Shown here: positions 56,652 through 64,000 of the stretch, piece by piece | Position numbering within the stretch: the first letter of the stretch is position 1 | Layout of the letters: the number at the start of each line of letters is the position of its first letter | Source of the DNA: Halichoerus grypus | Lineage: Eukaryota > Chordata > Mammalia > Carnivora > Phocidae | Assembly: GCF_964656455.1 (NCBI RefSeq) | Contig: NC_135718.1 | Coordinates: forward strand, 22,580,449-22,644,448 | DNA length: 64,000 nt | Reading direction: 5' to 3' | Translations under genes and position numbers: made by a program | The notes under the pieces: model-generated | The model's input: the letters and a program-made list of their open reading frames with translations, nothing else | What the model was told of the DNA's origin: nothing | Database searches by the model: none

Positions 56652-56716
56652 GAAGTATTTCCATAGTTGCTGAGAATCAAAGCACAAAAGAAATCCCTAC
56701 CTATGTAAATGTTTGA
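56652..56716 (+). CDS. SORCS1: SORCS1 alternative last exon, tail ending YVNV
   Basis: Acceptor TTTCCTATTTTGCCAG, 282 bp after the other terminal acceptor. G from exon 54682 plus GA gives Gly, then SISIVAENQSTKEIPTYVNV and TGA (56714-56716). The C-terminal YVNV fits YxxPhi, resembles a YxN SH2-binding site, and ends as a hydrophobic-x-hydrophobic PDZ ligand. These are motif readings, not proof. Splicing from the transmembrane exon would end after six codons. The segment lies inside the 3' UTR of the 56370 form. Confidence 0.95.
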
Positions 56717-58022
56717 ATGGAGGACGCCAGTAAAAACAAAAACAAACAAATAAAATAAAAAACGATCAAAATCCAAACAGACAGACAAACAAACAAACAC
56801 TCACTGCATCGGGACTTTTTAATTCTTCAGACACAGACAACAAGGGTTTTTAGCTTTAAGCCTGTGCATGTGGACAATACCTTGAACATGCTTGGAGGGG
56901 CAGTGTACAGGTGCTCTATTTTAATGGAAAAACACTCCCCTCCCCCTTTCCTCTTCTCTCTCTTTTTTCTGATCGGTCGTGTTTGTAGAAAATTCATAAC
57001 ATATAGAGGCCAAGGAAATCTGCATGTGTTTTTGGAAATATTCTTGGCTCTCGACTTAACAGCTGTTTTAGCACTAGAGGCCGGTGGGGGGGATTAGCCG
57101 CCCCAGCGCCTTTCATAAGACACAAAGACATGCACAGGAGTGTGAAACCCTGAGCTGTTTCTCTGTCCCAGTTTCTTTTCTAAGTTATCTCTGGTAGCTC
57201 CAGTGGCCAGCCGTGGCCACGAGACTGCTTGCGTTCTTGCATTCTGTGCAGCCACAGGGACGAAGGAGCGAGGTGAAGTCCCACATACGCAGGCAGACTA
57301 GGGAAGGCAGGGAGTGGGAGCAAGCATGTCAGAAGTGGATCTCTGTTTCCTGTTCACCTCTTCCCGTCGCCAAGGCTTTCCCTTGTAGCTTTCTTACTCC
57401 CGTCCCCCAACTTACGTAGAAGAGAGAATCCCAGTTCCCCATTGTCTGGCCTCCCCATTTGTTTGCTATCCATGTGTGGTCATGATCTGTTGATGTCTTT
57501 GTACCTCTTCCTTCCAGTCTCCAAGTTGTCTTTCAACTCCTACTTTTTCTTCCCAAACATGTTACTGGATTCTAGACATTAACTTCAGTGTTCCCTAAAT
57601 ACTGGCCTGGTCTCTGCTGGCCTTGCCCCCCACCACCCACACATGTCAGCATGCCAACCTCCCTACACACTGACCCAGCTGCATCCTGCCCTGCAGGGTT
57701 CGGCTCCATGTATCCTTTGTCCCCTCCTGTAGAACCTGCCTCTTCCAAATAGCTTTGCCTTTTCCCACCTGGAAACATGCAGAGTGCGTGAAAGAGTTGA
57801 TGTATGCAAAACGATTCAAACCTGGCCATGTACACTGGAAAAGAAAGCATACAGATGAATAGTGGTATTCTCACACCTTAACAAAAATCTCGTGTGCAGA
57901 TTCCAGAATATTCTTGTGAGAAATGTTTCGAATGTGTTACTATGTGGCAGGGCAATTTCCTTCTGTAATGGTTGCTATTACCCAGTATTTGTTCTCTCAC
58001 AATACAGTAAAAATATTTGTAA

Positions 58023-58028
58023 AATAAA
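58023..58028 (+). promoter_or_regulatory. SORCS1: Candidate poly(A) signal AATAAA
   Basis: Canonical hexamer in the 3' UTR (GTAAAATAAAACTG), 1.3 kb after the YVNV stop. Downstream GU-rich sequence is weak. AATAAA hexamers in the A-rich stretch near 56749-56760 are a still more proximal option. Confidence 0.4.
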
Positions 58029-59944
58029 ACTGATTTTAACCAGAAGAAGAAGCAGGTTAATGGATTTAATATTTAAGAGTGTTAAAAAGTCTGAGAATAT
58101 ATGGAGGTCTTGTCTTACATTAGGATAAGATTTTGATTATGTGGGATGATCCCAGACATCTCCCAGGTATGCTCTCTGATCTCTGAGTATCCGTATTGGC
58201 AAAGGAAAAATTAGTAAACTTAAATGGGAGGAGGTAGATGTCTAACTAAAGCAGATTGGCTCAGAGCATGAACAATCCCCATTTGCCCAGAGCAATGATG
58301 AAAGAAGGTCCAGAGAAAGAAGGAAACAAAAATGTGTTCAGCAGAAGCCCTTGGAGGATTATGAATTAGGCAAAGCCCACTCTAAAATATAGGAGAAAGC
58401 AGTTTTTAAAACCATTCAGAGAGAGCAGCCTCCTGCTTGGCCATGTTCCCGGTCCAGTCACAGTTGATAACAGGGTCCTGGTGATCCTGGGGATGTCCCA
58501 AAGATCCTGGCGATCCCTGCCCTTGTGTAGCTCAGGCAGGCAAAGAGTAGCAAAGCTGCAGTCAGAAATGAATCAGACAGAAGTTTTGGTGGTTGAGGAT
58601 GCCCAGGATGAATCTGGGAAATGGATTATGCCTGAGGCAGCCATCTGCTTGTAGAACTCAGTTGATCCCCAACCTGCCAGGCTTCCTATCCCATAGGAAA
58701 CATCCTCATCGATCCACTTCAGTTGGAGCCTTCCAAGTTTAATCTGGAAGACAAAATGTTTGGAAACCAAAAGAGGCTCACTCAAAACAGCACAGGGAGT
58801 CCTCAGAGTTGCAGTTCAATTAATTTTAATTGGAAAATTATGAAAAAGGGAATCACCCTCTTAATCTCGCACAGTGCCTTGCCTAGAGTGGGTATTAAGA
58901 AAATTACTTTGTTGAAGGGATAAATGGAAGAATATGTGAGAAGATGTAGGGAAAATGGGCGCGTAAGTCCTAATTAAAAATAGAGGTAAACATGAGATGC
59001 CTGGCATTTTGGAAAGTGATCACAGATGGCCGGCTCTCTATTCAGCATCTCCAGGATCCTCATGTGCCTCTCCTCGAAGCTCCCTCCCACCTGTAGGACA
59101 TGAGTGAGGCAAGGTACCACTCAGAGGGGACCTCATTGTTCTTACAACCTAGCGCTATGGTTCTCAAAGTGTGGTACCTGGACTGAGCAGTAGCAGCATA
59201 ACCACAGACTTACTAGAATTTAGGGTCCCCCTACTGCAGACCTACTGAACCAGAAACTACAGGGGGTAGGGCCCAGCAGTCGATTTTTACCAGCTTTTCA
59301 GGTTATTGTACTGTACACAGAACTTTGGGAACCACCACACCCTGCCACTCCAGCTCAATCCCAAAGAGAAGGTAGTAATGAGAGCCTACAAATGGGAGGG
59401 ACCAAAGTGCCTACCGACTCGCTAACAGCAGGTGCAAACACAGTGAGGAGTTTGGTGGGCTTCAGGCCAGAGGAGTGGGTGGGGAGGGATGGATGTGGAA
59501 GGGAAGATTCAGGGCAAGCTAAGAATCTGATATTACCACGTTTTCCAAAAATCCCAGAAGGCAAACTGTGCGTGCTCTACCCTGAACTACCCAGCCAACA
59601 TTTTCTCCTTTGCCTTATTCCTAATTGGATTCACTATCCAAAATGCAGAGGTTTGCTTTGCTTTTTTTCAGAAGTTCCAAACAGCAACTTTGAGAGCAAT
59701 GGGGTGTTTGGCAGCTGTTCTGTTTTCCAGGATTCCAACTGAGCATTGAAATCCCTCATTTGCCAACTTATTTTTCTAGGAAGCCAATTTAAAAAAAAAA
59801 AAAAAAAAAAAAAGAAAAGAAAGTTTTCTTATAGTATCGGAACTACTTCTAATTTTAAGATGACTTTTTTGATGTATTTTTTTGTTAAATACTATGTAGT
59901 GTAATGTATACTTGCTCTTGTTTATTGCTTTTACAATCATATTT

Positions 59945-59950
59945 ATTAAA
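59945..59950 (+). promoter_or_regulatory. SORCS1: Candidate poly(A) signal ATTAAA
   Basis: ATTAAA within CATATTTATTAAACAGATAA, preceded by a U-rich stretch (GTTTATTGCTTTTAC). Distal option for the long 3' UTR. Confidence 0.45.
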
Positions 59951-60217
59951 CAGATAATGTCTCTAAAGTCTTGGCCTCAAGGAGTTTATTTTATGTCAAA
60001 CCAAACCGTGGCGTTCGGTCTTCATACAGAAGTGGTAACAACTGTAGGATTTTATAAAGGCTAATGGTGTGAGCATATAGTGAGTACCACAGTCTCGAAG
60101 GTGCATTTTTGTTTGTTTGCTTGCTTGCTTGTTTTTTGTTTCTGCTAACAAAGGAGACTATGTTCTACTACCTGAATTCTACTGCATTTTAGTTGACTAT
60201 ATAATGTCTGTGGCTTT

Positions 60218-60223
60218 ATTAAA
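60218..60223 (+). promoter_or_regulatory. SORCS1: Candidate distal poly(A) signal ATTAAA
   Basis: ATTAAA in GTGGCTTTATTAAATGACTT, followed by TTTATTCTAC. MIR sequence begins about 220 bp later, which suggests the transcript ends near here. Confidence 0.45.
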
Positions 60224-60439
60224 TGACTTTATTCTACTTAAAAACCACTCCAAACTGGTCACTTTGGAGTGAGTAACATGCTTATTATGTTTCGTTCAAA
60301 ATTAAAAACTATTAATATGTGACCAACCCATTCAAACTTGTTCAGAATCTCGTAGTTATGGAAAGAGCGAACCTGCCTGTAATGGAATGAGCTGAAACTC
60401 GGGGCGTGGTAAGGGCTCCAAGGACAGCATGAAAAAGGC

Positions 60440-60570
60440 TTTGACCCTGAGATCAGGCGAGTGGAGTTCTCCTTCCAGCTCTGCCAGCTGTGTGACCTTG
60501 TGCAAAGTGCTTTCCCATACCAGAGCTTCAGTGTCCTCATGCATATAATCTGAAGGAAGAAAACAACTTC
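60440..60570 (+). repeat. MIR SINE fragment
   Basis: AGTTCTCCTTCCAGCTCTGC, CAGCTGTGTGACCTTGTGCA and CTTCAGTGTCCTCATGCATA match the sense MIR core. It explains the minus-strand frames of about 120 codons here. Confidence 0.75.
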
Positions 60571-62785
60571 CAGCTTTGGTATCCTGCGTGGGTGAGTCAT
60601 TCCCAAGAGCCCCATCCAGCTGATTTAAACTCGATGGAAAACAAAGAGGTGCACTGGATCCAAAATCCTCCAGCCTTGTGGCTTGCCTACGTAGGTGACA
60701 TCTCTTCTTGGGCAACATTTTGCCCTTGTATTTGTATAGAAAGATAGCCTTCCTCAGCCTTCCAGAGACCCACCAGGCGCAGAATGGCGTTGCCTCAACA
60801 GCATAGTCTCCGCATGTCTGAGAATCCCTGTTTTTAGGTGGCCTTGACCCTCTCCTTTCCCACAGGCTAAATCTTCCACCTGACCCTTCATTCTTTTCTA
60901 GGCCAGAGCCTATGCTGTGCTTCCCCCTCAGGAGTTGATCTCCTGTTCACTGAGGGTGCAGGCGGTCAAACAAAAGCCATCCCTGGAGATTTAAAACAGA
61001 GGAGATTTAACACAGGGAATTTTTTGCTTGAGTAACTGAAGAGCCAAGATGCCAAATGGGGGGAGGTGATGCAATGCCAAGATGAGCCTCAGTAAGGAGC
61101 CTCTGCCTTCCCTGGGCTGGAAGGACACAGGGATTCCCACAGCCCAGGACCAGCACCAGCCCCTTGACACTGAAACCATGGAGGACGTGGCTGGCGCTTT
61201 CTGGAATCACAGAGGAGCCACCTCCGTAGCCAGCCACACTGCCCAAGTAAAGGAGATGGAGAGAGGGAGCTTGCTGTCACCCTTGCTCTGGCCCTCCCAT
61301 CTTCAGCCGAAGCTTCCTACCGGCCAAGCCCATCCACGAGCCAGTGGGCACTGGACCCTGGGAAATACGGTTTCCTCAACTACCAAGCAGAGCAGGGAGG
61401 AGTGGGGAATGGACTCGAGAGAACACAGGCAGGTGACTAGCACAGCACCCCTTTCAGGTTCAGCCCACATCAAATCCACACTCTCCCCCAGTCTGAAGGC
61501 AAATAGTTAAATAGTAGGTGCCCCTTTCCCTGCGGCATCCTTTCACCCACTTCCCTTTCGACAGTACCTATTTAAACCAGGAATCTGTTTACGTGTGCCA
61601 CTCTTTACACCTTGCTCACCGAATTCTACACTCGGGGAGGAAAGGATCTTGATTTTTCGTTTCACTCCTTCAGTCTCTAGCGCTGGACATGGCCATTAGG
61701 GGGCACTAGATAAATGTTTGCTGAAGCTCAACCCTGGATTTTCAGCTTTGTGTAGTGAGAGCAATCTTGGACTTGCCATTGGCCTGACTCCCCTGGCCGA
61801 GCCGGCACCTCTAATTACATGTTCAATTGGTGTTTGTCAAGAGCCAACACATCCTTGCCCTTCCTCTCTCTTACCACTCAAGCCACTGTATTCGGGGCCT
61901 ATTCTTAGATATTAATGTAAGTGAAATAACTGTAGTTTGGAAAAAGAAAAAAAAAAAAAAACTGGTTAGAAAAGAGTACGAAAAACAGAGGCCTAAGTTT
62001 GGTTTCTGAATCATTATGTGTTTACCTATTTCTTAGAAGTTAACAGTATTTTGAAAATGAATGTGAGGCTGATGCTTTCATAGTAGGGAAAATCCCAAAA
62101 TAATTCTAGGTGGACGTATAAACGGAAATAGGTGTTATAGTTTTCATGTTAAATCCCAGAAAAGGGATCTTCTGTTGACAAAATGCAAATCTATGTTACT
62201 CTCTGTGTGTCGCAGACTTCTTTAGATGGTGATAATACAACTATGAACAAGGCAGATAGGCTATCTGCCTTTATGAGCGTATATTCTAATAGGAACAATG
62301 AACAAATAGTAAAATGTAGTGTAACAGATCCAAAGCGATCATACATATAATATAATTAGGTAAGTAAAAATAAAACACAGCAGAGAGCATAGTGACCAGG
62401 GATGGGGATGGGAGAGGGGGAGTTGGTCCCAGCTTCTCTAAGATCTGAAAGCTGAAAAGGAGCCAGCCATTTGGAAACACTTACATTGTCCCAACTTGTT
62501 CCACATCAGTCTTAGATCAACCTCAACCAGAAAACAAAGTTTTGGACCTCAGCACAGCAATTAGAAATGCTTCTGAGTTTAAAGAAAAATTAACTTTCAC
62601 AGTGGTCACGTACAGGAATTTCCCCACAGAATTGTATATACAGTCAGTTCTGTTATGTGGCATATGTGCTCCTAAAATTCACCTCACAATGCAGAATAGC
62701 ACAATAAAAATATGAGGCTTGGGAAAAGAAATGGGACCAGGACACAAGCTTAATGTGTAATATGTCAGTGACACAAGATACAAAC

Positions 62786-63110
62786 CCTTCTTAGTCCATT
62801 CTGCTGTTATAACACAATAGGAGAGACTGGGTGCCTTAAAAATAACAGGAATTTATTCCTCATGGTTCTGGAGGTTTGGAAGTCCGAGATCAAGGTGCCA
62901 CCACATTCAGAGGACCTGTTTTCCGTCTCATACGTGGCATTTTCTCACTAGTCCTCATAGGGTAGAAAGAGCAAAGGAGCTCTCAGGCATCTTTTCTGTA
63001 ACAGTGGTAATCACCTCCCAAAGGCCCCAAATACCATCACTTGGGGCATGAGGCTTTGGACATGAGTTTGTGAGGAGACACAAACATTCAGACCATAGCA
63101 AAACCTAATA
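62786..63110 (+). repeat. Old interspersed repeat (family not named)
   Basis: CTTAGTCCATTCTGCTGTTA, AGGAATTTATTCCTCATGGT, TCTGGAGGTTTGGAAGTCCG, AATCACCTCCCAAAGGCCCC and GAGACACAAACATTCAGACC are phrases of a common mammalian dispersed repeat. I do not assign the family. Confidence 0.65.
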
Positions 63111-63384
63111 AAAATGGTAACACACTTCTATGGTGTTAAAAGGTTAAGAAATACACAGATAAAACACCTTGGAAAAGACTCAATGTTGGCTCGTGGAAGT
63201 GGGCATTAGAATGCTTATAGCATGTGAGTATTGTAAAGTGAGTTATTGTGACATAAGTTACTGTGAAGTGAGTTATTGTAAAGACGGAGAGTTACCTGAA
63301 ATCTGACAGAAAGTTGTTACACCAAATGGATGGTATGCCTGGGTCACATGAGGCAAATGGAGGTAGCTGGTAGATGGTGGAGGG

Positions 63385-63410
63385 GTGTGTGTGTGTGTGT
63401 GTGTGTGTGT
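63385..63410. repeat. (GT)13 microsatellite
   Basis: Pure GT dinucleotides, followed by ATCTGTGTATG. Confidence 0.95.
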
Positions 63411-64000
63411 ATCTGTGTATGTTGTGCATGGTGCATAGCTGAATCCAACAGAGTATAGTTTTGTCTGTTCACTTAATATTTCTTATTGGCAGAATCGCAC
63501 ATAAACACAAAATTTGCATTATCTTTGAATTCTCTAATATATCAATCCCATTAGAATAAATGTACATCTTCAGAAAAGTTTTATCAAAGAACAGTAACTC
63601 AGATGTTAGTTTAAAAGTAATTTGGATATACTAATAAAAGGAAGAGTCTAACTTGACCTCAGAGGGAAAAGATAAGAACAGAGCACCGGTCCTCATTATC
63701 ATCATCACCAACCTGAGCATTTTGGCTGTGAGACCAGCAGCCTGCCTGCTTGCACAGACATCAGAGCATCACTCAGTTTCAACCAACCTCAACAACTCAT
63801 GTTTAGAAATATGTCTTTGGCCCAAAGAATGTTAAATTGTGGTCAGAACTCTTTGTTAAAAAAGGATAGTATGAAAAAGACATTTATAAAATATTCCATG
63901 AAGAATGAAACAGGGAAGTGTGAAATATTTAAAAATAAGCTTAAGCTTACATTTGTCCTTTATGGACAATCCTGAGTAAGATATTTCAATATATGCATGT

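Larger units (their letters stand above)
56506..60240 (+). other. SORCS1: SORCS1 3' UTR (probable extent)
   Basis: After the stop codons the sequence is single-copy, AT-moderate, with no L1, SINE or MIR through about 60.2 kb except A/T runs (56604-56619; 59790-59812), in line with a long 3' UTR of roughly 3.5-3.7 kb. The end is inferred from the ATTAAA at 60218-60223; earlier signals could also be used. The transcript end cannot be fixed from sequence alone. Confidence 0.6.
60241..64000. other. Downstream region without a recognisable gene
   Basis: No exon-like frame with splice signals was found. Contents: MIR at 60440-60570, a moderately GC-rich stretch at 61.0-61.5 kb with overlapping chance frames, an A-run at 61942-61960, an old dispersed repeat at 62786-63110, and a TG run at 63385-63410. 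The final 590 bases are AT-rich and unassigned. Confidence 0.7.

Noticed and set aside
60259..60718. Two minus-strand frames of about 120 codons after the SORCS1 3' end
   Set aside because: They overlap a MIR fragment and each other, and lack homology or splice signals.
61082..61510. 142-codon frame in downstream DNA
   Set aside because: Low-complexity composition, overlapping frames on both strands and no recognisable domain; kept only as unassigned sequence.

Overview
This is a mammalian nuclear genomic window and not a microbial one: single-copy sequence is split into short exons with GT-AG borders, and LINEs, SINEs, MIRs and simple repeats are dense. The eight SINE copies are carnivore tRNA-Lys-derived CAN-SINEs. 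Their body wording (a head reading GGCGCCTGGGTGGCTCAG, then CCCAGGGTCCTGGGATCGAG) and the absence of dog-type SINEC_Cf copies suggest an arctoid caniform (bear, seal or mustelid group). That species call is inference.

The only protein-coding gene I can support is the 3' end of SORCS1 on the + strand, a VPS10-domain sorting receptor. Its exons are at 8297-8483, 17168-17301, 19469-19592, 25805-25917, 28594-28725, 38112-38211, 54454-54559, 54682-54842, and two alternative terminal coding segments at 56370-56505 and 56652-56716. Reading phases join without a break. The order encoded is: end of the first PKD domain (FGDG motif), second PKD-like domain, membrane-proximal domain, transmembrane helix, then alternative cytoplasmic tails. 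The phases make the tails mutually exclusive. Exon 54454 spliced straight to 56370 gives a 45-residue basic, proline-rich tail ending in QFAI. Exon 54454 to 54682 to 56652 gives a tail with YAQM and a C-terminal YVNV. Other joins or intron retention give short or novel ends. The 3' UTR probably runs to about 60.24 kb.

Layout: 1-8296 is intron, with an L2 relic interrupted by an antisense L1 (640-4680) and a SINE. The intron at 8484-17167 holds a 29-copy, 31-bp minisatellite, a tRNA-Arg 5'-half-like fragment, a head-truncated SINE with clear target-site duplications, and an old 240-bp local duplication. The intron at 19593-25804 holds a 5'-truncated old L1 and a Tigger-like DNA element bounded by CA and TG microsatellites. 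The introns from 28726 to 54453 hold six more SINEs, a 9-copy identical 32-bp minisatellite and long AT/TG/T tracts. 60241-64000 looks like downstream intergenic DNA with old repeats only.

No prokaryotic-type system, CRISPR array or intact second gene is present. The best candidates for a second look are the phase-coded tail switch of SORCS1, the two minisatellites, the 5'-complete but 3'-truncated L1, and the tRNA-half insertion.
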